From contig JANRCO010000100.1 in NCBI GenBank assembly GCA_030726975.1, positions 1 through 54,833 on the forward strand: a stretch of DNA of 54,833 nt. The letters run 5' to 3'. Every line of letters starts with the position of its first letter. Positions within the stretch are counted from its first letter, which is position 1. Shown here piece after piece: positions 35,694-45,343 of this stretch. Source of the stretch: Ilumatobacteraceae bacterium. GTDB lineage: Bacteria > Actinomycetota > Acidimicrobiia > Acidimicrobiales > Ilumatobacteraceae. The translations under genes and the position numbers were made by a program. The notes under the pieces are model-generated. The model had not been told where the DNA came from. It was given only the letters and a program-made list of their open reading frames with translations, and searched no databases.

Positions 35694-36931
35694 TGAACAG
35701 CGCTGCATTACAACCCAAAGACAATGGGTTTGCTTCTATTCCTGAAGTGCTCGCAGCAATTGCGCGCGGCGAAATAGTGGTCATCGTTGACGATGAAGAT
35801 CGCGAGAACGAAGGCGACTTCATCATGGCTGCAGAGTTTGCCACACAGGAAAAACTTGCTTTTATTGTGCGCCACTCCACGGGCGTTGTGTGTGCACCAC
35901 TCACCGGTGAGCGTTGTGATGAACTTCGCCTTCCCGCCATGGTCGACCAAAATACAGAAAGCCACCGCACAGCCTTCACCGTGTCGGTTGACCTGATGGA
36001 AGGAATCGCCACAGGAATATCTGCAGCCGACCGCGCAGCAACATTGCGAGCACTCTCTGACCCCACGGCCAACTTTGCGGCTTTTGCCCGGCCCGGGCAC
36101 ATCTTTCCTCTTCGTGCCCGTGAAGGCGGCGTGCTGAAAAGAGCTGGTCATACCGAAGCTGCAGTAGACCTTGCCAAACTTGCTGGCTGCGAGCCCGCCG
36201 GTGTGATTTGTGAAATTCAAAATGACGATGGCACCATGGCCCGCCTCGATGACTTACGCATCTTTTGTGCCAAGAACAACTTGTTGCTGTCTTCAATTGC
36301 CCTGCTCATTGAACACCGACGCCGCCACGAGCGGCTCGTGGAATTCATCAGTTCAGCACCTGTGCCGACTGAATGGGGCATCTTCACATGCCATGCCTAT
36401 CGCAACACTGTTGATGGCATCGAACACCTTGCTTTTACCCAAGGCGATATTTCTGCGCCAGGTGCGATACTCACACGCGTACACAGCGAATGTCTGACGG
36501 GCGATGTGTTTGGCAGTCTCCGCTGTGATTGCGGACCACAATTGGCTGCGGCCATGCAGAAAATTTCCGAAGAAGGCCGCGGCGTTGTTGTGTATTTGCG
36601 CGGACATGAAGGCCGAGGCATTGGAATAGGTCATAAAATTCGCGCGTACTCATTGCAAGACGAAGGCTTCGATACGGTTGATGCAAACACAGAACTTGGT
36701 TTGCCTGTTGACAGTCGCGAATACGGTATTGGGGCACAAATACTTGCCGACCTCGGAGCATCTGAGTTGCGACTCATGACCAACAACCCTGCCAAATACG
36801 GTGGGCTTGAGGGTTACGGGCTTGCAGTAGTTGAACGAGTATCAATTGAAATTGCATCAACACCTGAAAATGAGAAGTACCTGCGCACAAAAAAAGAGCG
36901 CATGGGTCACCTCATTGATATGGACAAATAA
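35693..36931 (+). CDS. ribBA: Bifunctional DHBP synthase/GTP cyclohydrolase II
   Basis: 412-residue fusion. Residues 1-205 are 3,4-dihydroxy-2-butanone 4-phosphate synthase with DDEDRENEGDF (34-43) and RPGHIFPLRAREGGVLKRAGHTEAAVDL. Residues 210-410 are GTP cyclohydrolase II with zinc Cys267, Cys278 and Cys280 in HSECLTGDVFGSLRCDCG and the catalytic YLRGHEGRGIGI. It supplies both precursors of riboflavin. It starts on the last base of the ribD stop. In many actinobacteria ribE, riboflavin synthase, lies between ribD and ribBA; here it is absent. Confidence 0.96.
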   Translation: MNSAALQPKDNGFASIPEVLAAIARGEIVVIVDDEDRENEGDFIMAAEFATQEKLAFIVRHSTGVVCAPLTGERCDELRLPAMVDQNTESHRTAFTVSVDLMEGIATGISAADRAATLRALSDPTANFAAFARPGHIFPLRAREGGVLKRAGHTEAAVDLAKLAGCEPAGVICEIQNDDGTMARLDDLRIFCAKNNLLLSSIALLIEHRRRHERLVEFISSAPVPTEWGIFTCHAYRNTVDGIEHLAFTQGDISAPGAILTRVHSECLTGDVFGSLRCDCGPQLAAAMQKISEEGRGVVVYLRGHEGRGIGIGHKIRAYSLQDEGFDTVDANTELGLPVDSREYGIGAQILADLGASELRLMTNNPAKYGGLEGYGLAVVERVSIEIASTPENEKYLRTKKERMGHLIDMDK

Positions 36932-36955
36932 TTCACCTGAAGAACGGAGTAAAAA

Positions 36956-37438
36956 ATGCACGGACCAAATGACGGCCTCAGCAATGTAAAAGTAGATGGC
37001 AGTGGTATGCGCTTTGGCATCCTCTGTGCAACTTTCAACTTCGGCATCGTCGATGCATTGCGCATTGGCGCTGTTCAAGGGTTCTCCAACCATGGAGTTG
37101 CGGCAAAAGACATCCATACCATTTGGGTACCAGGAGCATTTGAGTTACCTGTTGCGGCGTTGGCGCTCGCAAAGTCTGGAAAAGTAGATGCAGTTGTTGC
37201 ACTGGGTGCAGTAATACGCGGCGATACCCCACACTTTGAATACGTCTCAGGAGAAGCGGCATCTGGTTTGCAGCAAGCCGCATTGCAGTCGGGCATACAC
37301 GTTGCCTTTGGCGTCCTCACCGTTAACACCCTTCAACAAGCACTCGATCGGTGCGGTACAGAAGGCAATAAAGGCGAAGAGGCAGCAATTGGGGCAATTA
37401 TGACCGTGCAGGCCTTGAAAGAAATCGCGGCACTCTAG
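36956..37438 (+). CDS. ribH: 6,7-Dimethyl-8-ribityllumazine synthase
   Basis: 160-residue lumazine synthase, which forms the icosahedral or pentameric enzyme for the penultimate riboflavin step. The typical ATFNFGIVDALRIGA, VWVPGAFELPVAALALAKSGKVDAVVALGAVIRGDTPHFEYV (with the catalytic His) and FGVLTVNTLQQALDRCG are all present. The ATG has GGAG seven bases upstream. It ends the rib operon, unless the phospholipase gene 42 bases on is co-transcribed. Confidence 0.96.
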   Translation: MHGPNDGLSNVKVDGSGMRFGILCATFNFGIVDALRIGAVQGFSNHGVAAKDIHTIWVPGAFELPVAALALAKSGKVDAVVALGAVIRGDTPHFEYVSGEAASGLQQAALQSGIHVAFGVLTVNTLQQALDRCGTEGNKGEEAAIGAIMTVQALKEIAAL

Positions 37439-37480
37439 GGCTGCCTATTGCACACATATACGTATCTGGAAGGAGCGTAT

Positions 37481-37930
37481 ATGGGTGCCATTTTCGCACA
37501 CGTATTAGTTGCCGCAACTCTTGTTGCCCCCTCGCCACATCGCTTGGCCCAAACGGTTTCCGTCATCGAACGCGGAGCATTTGCCACTTCGCTGTCGGCG
37601 TTCCCTCGTTTTGAAAGAACTTACCGCCGGCAATTCCGAGAGCTCGACTGGACTACTGATTATTGCAGTAGCCCGTTGGTAGGAAGTACAGGGCGTTCAT
37701 TCAATTTCACAGCGCCATGTCGTCGTCATGATTTTGGCTACCGTAACTTCAAACTACTGAGCAAAATGACGGGCATTCCTTTTTGGAATGCTGAACTACG
37801 CCTCAAAGTAGACGACCAGTTCTACAACGACATGCTCTCCACTTGCAAACCAAGAGGAATTTCACAGCGATTCAACTGCAGGGCTTGGGCGCGCACTTTT
37901 TATCAATTGGTCAGAACACTAGGCAGCTGA
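37481..37930 (+). CDS. Secreted prokaryotic phospholipase A2
   Basis: 149-residue exported protein. The ATG is fixed by GGAAGGAG six bases before it; the 11 residues before it in the track use a TTG. A hydrophobic signal segment (AIFAHVLVAATLVAPSPHRL) leads the chain. The catalytic helix is FTAPCRRHDFGYRN, the CxxHD motif of PLA2 in which His-Asp and a calcium-binding loop act on the sn-2 ester. DYCSSPLVGS is the preceding Ca loop region, and further Cys (DYC, STCKP, FNCRAW) allow disulfides. It is related to Streptomyces PLA2. It lies just after ribH. Confidence 0.85.
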   Translation: MGAIFAHVLVAATLVAPSPHRLAQTVSVIERGAFATSLSAFPRFERTYRRQFRELDWTTDYCSSPLVGSTGRSFNFTAPCRRHDFGYRNFKLLSKMTGIPFWNAELRLKVDDQFYNDMLSTCKPRGISQRFNCRAWARTFYQLVRTLGS

Positions 37931-37931
37931 A

Positions 37932-38594
37932 CTAGACACTCAGGGAAATATGCAACAACTGTGTGAGTACTCGAGCAGTAGCGCCCCAAATGGTTTCATC
38001 GTCAAGGTGGTACATGTAGATATTGCGTGACCCCATTGGTGTTTCCCACACTTCCGAGGCATACGTGTCGCTGCGCACCAGTTCATGCAGAGGAACGTGT
38101 AGCACACGATCTACTTCATCTGCCGATGCAATAAGTGTTGGCTTATACGGCATCATTCCAACGATGGGGACGATGTAACTGTTGCTCACGATGGTCAGTA
38201 GGTGATCAAGTTCGCCAACCAAAGTGACGTCATGTGCAGGTAACGCCACTTCTTCCACTGCTTCTCGCAATGCGGCTGCATGGACCTGCTCATCGGGTTC
38301 CACTCGCCCACCAGGAAAGGCAATCTCGCCCTTATGGTTTTTCAAGTGTGATGCACGTTTCGTGAGAACCACTTCAACGCCACTTTCCCCCTGGTACAAG
38401 TTCACCAACACCGCACTTGCCCGAGCTTCTGGCATGAACTCAGTTTCCGCAACTTGTGGTGTATGCGCGGCTATTCGCGCAACAACGTGCTCAAGTGATT
38501 GGAGTGGGGCGAAGTCGCGCCCGGTCCACGGTGCCACACTTCCTTTTTCCCATTGCGATGGACGCGGAATCTTCTGCTGTCCACCTGTGCGCAT
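37932..38594 (-). CDS. NUDIX hydrolase, probable CoA pyrophosphatase
   Basis: 220-residue NUDIX protein. The Nudix box is GGRVEPDEQVHAAALREAVEEVAL, with the REVEE metal-binding core. LVNLYQGESGVEVVLTKRASHLKNHKGEIAFPGG matches the CoA-pyrophosphatase (YeaB/NudL) type, including the LKxHxGxIxFPGG stretch. It probably cleaves CoA or acyl-CoA to 3-phosphoadenosine phosphate and phosphopantetheine. It starts nine bases after a small conserved-looking ORF. It is convergent with the phospholipase gene, one base apart. Confidence 0.9.
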   Translation of the reverse strand: MRTGGQQKIPRPSQWEKGSVAPWTGRDFAPLQSLEHVVARIAAHTPQVAETEFMPEARASAVLVNLYQGESGVEVVLTKRASHLKNHKGEIAFPGGRVEPDEQVHAAALREAVEEVALPAHDVTLVGELDHLLTIVSNSYIVPIVGMMPYKPTLIASADEVDRVLHVPLHELVRSDTYASEVWETPMGSRNIYMYHLDDETIWGATARVLTQLLHISLSV

Positions 38595-38603
38595 GAAGGC
38601 GGC

Positions 38604-38771
38604 CTAGGCCGAAGGCACCCAGCCTGAGGTCTGCAGTTGGCGCAAGATGTCGGCAAGGCCAGCAGTTTTTAAATTGGCAAGCACGCGACCTGGAGCTTCT
38701 TCGCCTTTTTCCCACGATTCCCATGCAGTAATAAGTTTGTCAAGATCGGGAAGTGGTCGTTCAAATGCCAT
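38604..38771 (-). CDS. Small 55-residue protein of unknown function (not in ORF track)
   Basis: The minus strand encodes MAFERPLPDLDKLITAWESWEKGEEAPGRV followed by a helix NLKTAGLADILRQLQTSGWVPSA and a TAG stop. Composition, amphipathic helices and fit between neighbours all look like a real protein. A small conserved actinobacterial protein with a WE-G-PGRV-NLKT pattern near NUDIX genes seems familiar to me, but this is memory, not a search. No clear Shine-Dalgarno precedes the ATG. It lies 13 bases after the membrane protein gene and nine before the NUDIX gene, so the three form an operon. Confidence 0.7.
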   Translation of the reverse strand: MAFERPLPDLDKLITAWESWEKGEEAPGRVLANLKTAGLADILRQLQTSGWVPSA

Positions 38772-38784
38772 AGGGAGAGGTTAC

Positions 38785-39144
38785 CTACAAGCGAGCGTGC
38801 TTCGTCACTCGTGCGAGGTAGATGATGGACCCCTGGATGAGGGCTAAAGCAAAAAGAGAGAAACGATTCCCCGTCGATTGACTTCCAATGGAACCAGCCA
38901 CCACGGCTCCAAGCACTAACGCTATATCTATTGCATTATGGATTTTCCGCGGCATCAACCGATAAGCAGCGAGTGGCCCTTGTGTGCTCGCTGCATTCAA
39001 TAAAGCAACAAGACCGAGTATGGCCAACAGCAATGGGTATACAGCCCGAGTAATGAGAATAAGAAAACCCAATGCCACTGCGTAGTCAGACACTTGATGA
39101 AAAAGCCCTAAACGCTGTCCACGAGATGCCTTTGGTTGTGTCAC
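38785..39144 (-). CDS. Small membrane protein of unknown function
   Basis: 119-residue protein with three to four hydrophobic helices (YAVALGFLILITRAVYPLLLAILGLVALLNA, AIDIALVLGAVVAGSIG, FSLFALALIQGSIIYLARV). The start is GTG. A charged N-terminus (TQPKASRGQR) suggests a cytoplasmic N-terminus. I do not recognise the family. It is first of the three-gene minus-strand set ending in the NUDIX gene, and stands just beyond the groEL terminator. Confidence 0.7.
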   Translation of the reverse strand: MTQPKASRGQRLGLFHQVSDYAVALGFLILITRAVYPLLLAILGLVALLNAASTQGPLAAYRLMPRKIHNAIDIALVLGAVVAGSIGSQSTGNRFSLFALALIQGSIIYLARVTKHARL

Positions 39145-39161
39145 TTTCTCAGCGTAGATAA

Positions 39162-39194
39162 AAAAGATCCCGGGTCAATGACCCGGGATCTTTT
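39162..39194 (-). terminator. Intrinsic terminator of groEL
   Basis: A perfect 14-bp inverted repeat AAAAGATCCCGGGT / ACCCGGGATCTTTT with a five-base loop lies 25 bases past the groEL stop. A-rich and T-rich ends make it function in either direction. It probably ends the groES-groEL transcript and isolates the downstream operon. Confidence 0.9.
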
Positions 39195-39219
39195 AGTTCT
39201 CCAAAAGGAAAAGAACGAC

Positions 39220-40866
<1,647 letters not shown>

Positions 40867-41160
40867 TTACTTCGCCACAATGGCGAGAACATCACGGCTG
40901 GTGAGAATGAGGAGATCGTCTCCACCAAAAGTCACTTCAGTACCGCCGTACTTGCTATACAAAACTGTGTCGCCGACTTTGATGTCGAGCGCTGTGTGCT
41001 TGCCCGCATCGTCGCTCCAGCGGCCTGGGCCAACGGCGAGTACGGTGCCCTGCTGGGGCTTTTCTTTGGCTGTGTCGGGGATGACGAGACCCGAGGCAGT
41101 GGTCTGCTCGGCTTCGTTTGGCTTCACGACAATTCGGTCGTCCAACGGCTTAAGGTTCAT
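40867..41160 (-). CDS. groS: 10 kDa co-chaperonin GroES
   Basis: 97-residue Gro[46 protein letters not shown] is the typical N-terminal half, with the mobile loop around TASGLVIPD. The C-terminal [28 protein letters not shown] completes it. I start at MNLKPL because a GGAGG sits eight bases upstream; the five extra track residues run through that site. It is the first gene of the groES-groEL operon. Confidence 0.97.
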   Translation of the reverse strand: MNLKPLDDRIVVKPNEAEQTTASGLVIPDTAKEKPQQGTVLAVGPGRWSDDAGKHTALDIKVGDTVLYSKYGGTEVTFGGDDLLILTSRDVLAIVAK

Positions 41161-41230
41161 GTCGCAGGCCTCCAATGGCGCTGATGTATATGGATAACGG
41201 TTTACTCTTTACGTACTGACGCCAAAGGCG

Positions 41231-41257
41231 TTAGCACTCGCAAGGAGTGAGTGCCAA
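41231..41257. promoter_or_regulatory. CIRCE operator (HrcA binding site) for groES-groEL
   Basis: The sequence TTAGCACTC-N9-GAGTGCCAA matches the CIRCE consensus TTAGCACTC-N9-GAGTGCTAA with one mismatch in the second half. It is about 70 bases upstream of the groES ATG. On the transcribed strand TTGGCA with TAACGC 18 bases later could be the -35 and -10 boxes, placing the promoter inside the operator. HrcA should bind it and repress at normal temperature. Confidence 0.93.
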
Positions 41258-41262
41258 TGATA

Positions 41263-41278
41263 CGACCAGTTTTGGTCG
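41263..41278 (-). terminator. Short hairpin between maf and the groES promoter
   Basis: CGACCA-GTTT-TGGTCG is a perfect 6-bp stem with a four-base loop, 25 bases past the maf stop and just before CIRCE. It lacks a T-run, so it is at best a weak terminator for the dus-maf transcript. Confidence 0.35.
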
Positions 41279-41302
41279 GTTAGCAACCGCAACCCCCGAG
41301 TG

Positions 41303-41866
41303 CTAAGCGAGAACCCTCAAAAGATGGGCGGTGGGGGCTAAAGGCAGCCCGATGACGGTCGACATTGAGCCCTGGACCCGTTCCACGAGCACTCCCCCGA
41401 ACCCCTGCATGCCATAGGCCCCGGCTTTCCCGAAAGACTCCCCCGTATCGAGATACCACTCCATGAGATGGGTAGAGATGGGCACCATGGTGACCCGTGC
41501 AGTGTCGATGATGGTGGTGCGCCCCTTTTCCGACAGGCAGGTGACGGCTGTATGCACATGGTGAGTGCGGCCCGACAAGATGCTCAATGTGCGTCGCGCA
41601 GCTTCTCGATCGGCGGGTTGGTCGTGCACCACGCCATCGAGCTCGACACATGTGTCGGCACCGAGAAAGACGACACCGCCCACGACACCCAACTCATCTG
41701 CAATTTTTTGCACTTTTTCTTGAGAGAGGCGTTGCACATACTTTGTTGCAGGTTCATGCGCGTGTTGTGTCTCATCAATATTTGCTGGCATCACCTCGGG
41801 AAATATTCCGATGCGCTCTAACAATTCGAGTCGGCGCGGTGAACGCGAAGCAAGGACTACACGCAT
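41303..41866 (-). CDS. maf: Maf family nucleotide pyrophosphatase
   Basis: 187-residue Maf/YhdE fold. VLASRSPRRLELLERIGI is the phosphate-binding start, FLGADTCVELDGVV the catalytic-Asp strand, LSGRTHHVHTAV a conserved core, and GESFGKAGAYGMQGFGGVLVERVQGSMSTVIGLPL the terminal signature. Maf proteins hydrolyse dTTP, UTP and modified nucleotides. It starts five bases after the dus stop. Its TAG stop lies inside a perfect CIRCE half-site (GAGTGCTAA). Confidence 0.92.
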   Translation of the reverse strand: MRVVLASRSPRRLELLERIGIFPEVMPANIDETQHAHEPATKYVQRLSQEKVQKIADELGVVGGVVFLGADTCVELDGVVHDQPADREAARRTLSILSGRTHHVHTAVTCLSEKGRTTIIDTARVTMVPISTHLMEWYLDTGESFGKAGAYGMQGFGGVLVERVQGSMSTVIGLPLAPTAHLLRVLA

Positions 41867-41871
41867 ACTTC

Positions 41872-43014
41872 TTATCCGCCGCTGAGTTGCATCTCATTGT
41901 TGTCGTCGGGGACGACCATGTCGTCGAGACTCTCGAGATACCCAGGAGGCAATGCAACTTTGATAGGCCCATTGGTGTGGCCTCGTGTAAAGCGTTCGCC
42001 ACCTTCAACAATGGCGATACTTCGGTCAACGTCTGCGAAGAGTTCTTCTAACTCTTGAACGGTTGAACAATTCGATGCTCTTCTACGAACTTCCCCGCCA
42101 ACGGGGTAACCCGTGAGATACCAGCCGGCATGTTTACGGAATTCTTTCGCACCACGAATATTTTCTCCAGGCAATGCAGTTGTGGCGTGCGCATCGAGCA
42201 TGCGTGCATGTTGCAACATGACATCTACTACTTCACCCAATAGTGGGGTGGGTTGATTGGCGCGCCCTTCAAATACATCAACAAGATCACGAAACAACCA
42301 TGGTCGCCCGAGACACCCACGGCCAACAACCACGCCGTCACATCCTGTTTGTTCCATCATTTTCACTGCATCATGTGCATCCCAAATATCGCCATTGCCG
42401 AGAACTTGCAGGTCAGGAAAGTGTGACTTCAAAGTAGCAATAGCTGGCCAACGTGCTTGCCCTGCATAATGCTGTTCAACAGTGCGAGCATGCAAAGCAA
42501 CCCACGCAACACCTTCTTCACCAGCAATTTCTGCCGTGTGCAAATACGTCAATAGGTCGTCGGTGATTCCCATACGGAATTTACAGGTGACTGGAATACC
42601 ACCTTTTTTACCTTCGCTTACTGCAGCACGAATGATGGCACGCAATAAATTTTTCTTGAGTGGTACTGCTGCTCCGCCACCCTTGCGCGTCACCTTGGCT
42701 GCAGGGCAACCAAAATTGAGGTCTATATGGTCAACCGCATTGTTGGCAACTAGTTGCGAAACTGCTCGCCCCATAATTTCTGGGTCAGAGCCGTACAGTT
42801 GCACACTGCGCAGATCTTCATCGGGGCTAAAAGTAATGAGACGCTGTGATTTGGGGCTGAAACGCACTAAGCCAGTAGCCATCACCATTTCATTGACGTA
42901 TACAAGTCCTGGACCAAATTGTCGACACAGCGAACGAAATGGAGCATTAGTAACGCCCGCCATTGGAGCTAAAACCACGGGTGTTTGAAGTGTGTGCGAG
43001 CCAAGTTTCAACAT
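41872..43014 (-). CDS. dus: tRNA-dihydrouridine synthase
   Basis: 380-residue FMN-dependent TIM-barrel enzyme that reduces uridine in tRNA D-loops. PVVLAPMAGVTNAPFRSLC is the N-terminal signature. VDHIDLNFGCPAAKVTRKGGGAAV holds the catalytic Cys, and VALHARTVEQHYAGQARW and GNGDIWDAHDAV bind FMN. The start MLKLGSHTL is chosen because the 44 upstream track residues lie over tsaD. A start 10 bases after tsaD suggests co-transcription. The assignment among Dus A/B/C types is not made. Confidence 0.93.
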   Translation of the reverse strand: MLKLGSHTLQTPVVLAPMAGVTNAPFRSLCRQFGPGLVYVNEMVMATGLVRFSPKSQRLITFSPDEDLRSVQLYGSDPEIMGRAVSQLVANNAVDHIDLNFGCPAAKVTRKGGGAAVPLKKNLLRAIIRAAVSEGKKGGIPVTCKFRMGITDDLLTYLHTAEIAGEEGVAWVALHARTVEQHYAGQARWPAIATLKSHFPDLQVLGNGDIWDAHDAVKMMEQTGCDGVVVGRGCLGRPWLFRDLVDVFEGRANQPTPLLGEVVDVMLQHARMLDAHATTALPGENIRGAKEFRKHAGWYLTGYPVGGEVRRRASNCSTVQELEELFADVDRSIAIVEGGERFTRGHTNGPIKVALPPGYLESLDDMVVPDDNNEMQLSGG

Positions 43015-43024
43015 GAGGTTGTTT

Positions 43025-44068
43025 TCACTTTCTCCCCACGCGGTTACCACGCACAGTGGAACCGGTGAGCGAGAGATGCGGAATAGCGCCAACATCGAGC
43101 CCCGATGGCCCATAATCGCGAAGTCGATACCAACCAGCTGATGCAATCATTGCAGCATTGTCGGTACACATTGCCTTGCTCGGCAAAGCAACATGAAAAC
43201 CAGCCCCACTGCCTACTCGCTGCATTTCGCTGCGCAATAGTGAGTTTGCGGCAACTCCTCCACCGAGCACAATGCTTTTGGCATCAACTTGCTGTGCTGC
43301 TCTTAATGTCTTTGCCACGAGAACATCAACCACTGCGGATTGAAACGAAGCGGCAACGTCGTGGGAAGCGACACCAGGATTTTTGCGGACATAGTTAATG
43401 ACCGAGGTCTTCAGACCACTGAAAGAAAAATCGAGCCCGTCGTGCAACATTGCTCGAGGGAATTCAATGCTCTGTGGGTTGCCCTGTTGTGCCGCGGCAT
43501 CGATAGCTGGGCCACCCGGGTAACCGATATCGAGGAAACGAGCGATTTTGTCGAATGCTTCACCGGCTGCATCGTCAATTGTGGCTCCTAATAGCGAATA
43601 CTCACCAGGAGCAGTCATGTGAATGAGCAAGGTGTTGCCACCCGATACCAAAAGCACCACCGCAGGGAATGGCAGTTGTGGTTCTTCAAGAAGCGCTGCA
43701 TAAAGATGCGCTTCAAGATGATTTACTCCAATAAAGGGAACATCTAATCCGTAGGCCATTGCCTTACCCGCAGAGACACCTACTAGGAGTGCGCCAATGA
43801 GGCCGGGGCCAATAGTGGTAGCAACTGCATTAATGCGCTCCGCACCAATGCCAGCAAGTTGAATTGCCTCGTTAATGACGGGTTGCATGAGTTCAAGATG
43901 CGCACGGCTTGCAACCTCAGGAACTACTCCACCAAATTTTGCATGGATATCAATTTGGCTAGAAACAACCGAGGAGAGAACATCGTTTCCCCCCATCACA
44001 ATTGCCGCTGCAGTTTCATCGCAGCTACTTTCAATACCAAGCACGACCGTTGAGTTATTGATGTGCAT
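43025..44068 (-). CDS. tsaD: tRNA N6-adenosine threonylcarbamoyltransferase TsaD
   Basis: 347-residue TsaD/YgjD, an ASKHA-fold ATPase that transfers threonylcarbamoyl to A37 of ANN-decoding tRNAs with TsaB and TsaE. VLGIESSCDETAAAIV is the N-terminal phosphate loop, HLEAHLYA the iron site, VSGGNTLLIHM and LGGGVAANSLLR further ATP contacts. I start at MHINNSTVV, inside the last codons of rimI (14-base overlap), so the longer N-terminus in the track is dropped. The tsaE-tsaB-rimI-tsaD order is usual for actinobacteria. Confidence 0.96.
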   Translation of the reverse strand: MHINNSTVVLGIESSCDETAAAIVMGGNDVLSSVVSSQIDIHAKFGGVVPEVASRAHLELMQPVINEAIQLAGIGAERINAVATTIGPGLIGALLVGVSAGKAMAYGLDVPFIGVNHLEAHLYAALLEEPQLPFPAVVLLVSGGNTLLIHMTAPGEYSLLGATIDDAAGEAFDKIARFLDIGYPGGPAIDAAAQQGNPQSIEFPRAMLHDGLDFSFSGLKTSVINYVRKNPGVASHDVAASFQSAVVDVLVAKTLRAAQQVDAKSIVLGGGVAANSLLRSEMQRVGSGAGFHVALPSKAMCTDNAAMIASAGWYRLRDYGPSGLDVGAIPHLSLTGSTVRGNRVGRK

Positions 44069-44594
44069 TGGCGCGTTCCGTTTCAATTTCGCGCAACCGC
44101 GCACCGTACTCGGGGCTGCTCACCTCATGGCACCACATCACCATGGCATCTTCAACATTTTCGTAATACTTCTTGCGCACCCCTGCCGGAGCAAAGCCAA
44201 AACGCCGATACAGCTCTTGTGCTGGAGTGTTACTCATACGCACTTCTAGCGTGAGTGCTTGACATTCGCGTTCACGGGCTTTCCAAGCCAGTTCCAATAA
44301 AAGATCTGTGGCAATTCCACGTCGTTGCCACTCAGGGTGAACAGCAATGTTGGTGACATGAGCATCATCGGGGGTAAACAACAAACCGCCGTACCCCACT
44401 ACCTCTTCGCCAATTTGACCAACGATGTAAAAGCGCTGCTCTTTACGCACTAATTCGATTTCGGCATGAAACACTCCGAGCGTCCATGGCCGGGGATACA
44501 CCACTTCTTCTATTGGCATAATTGCCTTCAAGTGCTTACGGCGCATCGGAATGATGTCGAGTACGGGCGTGCTCAGTTCATCTGGCTTTCTCAT
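44055..44594 (-). CDS. rimI: Ribosomal-protein-alanine N-acetyltransferase RimI
   Basis: 179-residue GNAT acetyltransferase. IPMRRKHLKAIMPIEEVVYPRPWTLGVFHAEI is the typical RimI N-terminus, and VHPEWQRRGIATDLLLEL the acetyl-CoA loop (Q/RxxGxG/A). The C-terminal SNTPAQELYRRFGFAPAGVRKKYYENVEDAMVMW carries the Tyr/Glu common to RimI. It is expected to acetylate the N-terminus of ribosomal protein S18. The start is MRKPDEL with GGTGA five bases upstream, five bases after the tsaB stop. Confidence 0.92.
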   Translation of the reverse strand: MRKPDELSTPVLDIIPMRRKHLKAIMPIEEVVYPRPWTLGVFHAEIELVRKEQRFYIVGQIGEEVVGYGGLLFTPDDAHVTNIAVHPEWQRRGIATDLLLELAWKARERECQALTLEVRMSNTPAQELYRRFGFAPAGVRKKYYENVEDAMVMWCHEVSSPEYGARLREIETERANAHQ

Positions 44595-44599
44595 GATGC

Positions 44600-45343
44600 T
44601 CACCGTGTTAACCACTGAATTTCCGCATCGGGGGCCCGCAGGTAAATGGGGGCAATAGGGCTTCCCTCTAAACGCCCAGCTGCATATTTCTTGGCCGCAA
44701 GCGACACCAAAGTGGACGCGTGAGGAAGATGCGCATTGAACGCAAAATTGCGCGCTCCACTGCGCTCACCAAGAAGTGCAAGGTCGGGAATTTCAATGAG
44801 CGACTCGATGTATTTCACTGCACCAGTTCCGAGCACCACTGACCTTTGTGATCTGTCGAGGAGATCTTCAATGAGTTCCTCAACCTCTCCAACCCGCGGC
44901 TCTCGTATTTCTTCTAATGCCCCACCTGAGGAGTGATCTATACGATGCATCGACCAGTACACCTGGTTGCGTCGAGCATCAAGAATTGGCACAACAATTT
45001 CTGCATCATCTAATTCTTGTAGCGCAACACGCTCAACACCATGAGCAAGCACTTGCAAACTATCTAGTCCGATGAGCGGAAGTTCTGCAATGTCTGCCAA
45101 TGTCAATGCAGTAGTAATTCCTACTCGCATCCCAGTGAAAAGTCCTGGCCCCAGATCTACCGCAATGGCACTTAGCTCATGAATGCTGATGCCGATATTT
45201 CGCAAGAGAAGTTCAATTGCAGGAATGAGTGACTCCACATGGCGCCGATCGCTCGCCAGCTGAAAACTTGCAGAGATACTCTCGTCATCTCCAACGGCAA
45301 CACTCACTTGTTCGCTCGATGTATCGATACCTAGAATTTTCAT
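44600..45343 (-). CDS. tsaB: tRNA threonylcarbamoyladenosine biosynthesis protein TsaB
   Basis: 247-residue TsaB/YeaZ, the non-catalytic ASKHA partner of TsaD. ILGIDTSSEQVSVAVGDDE is the N-terminal strand-loop. AIAVDLGPGLFTGMRVGITTALTLAD is the family signature. VPILDARRNQVYWSMHRI follows. The ATG overlaps the tsaE stop (ATGA). The C-terminal half is more divergent, as usual in this family. Confidence 0.93.
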   Translation of the reverse strand: MKILGIDTSSEQVSVAVGDDESISASFQLASDRRHVESLIPAIELLLRNIGISIHELSAIAVDLGPGLFTGMRVGITTALTLADIAELPLIGLDSLQVLAHGVERVALQELDDAEIVVPILDARRNQVYWSMHRIDHSSGGALEEIREPRVGEVEELIEDLLDRSQRSVVLGTGAVKYIESLIEIPDLALLGERSGARNFAFNAHLPHASTLVSLAAKKYAAGRLEGSPIAPIYLRAPDAEIQWLTR

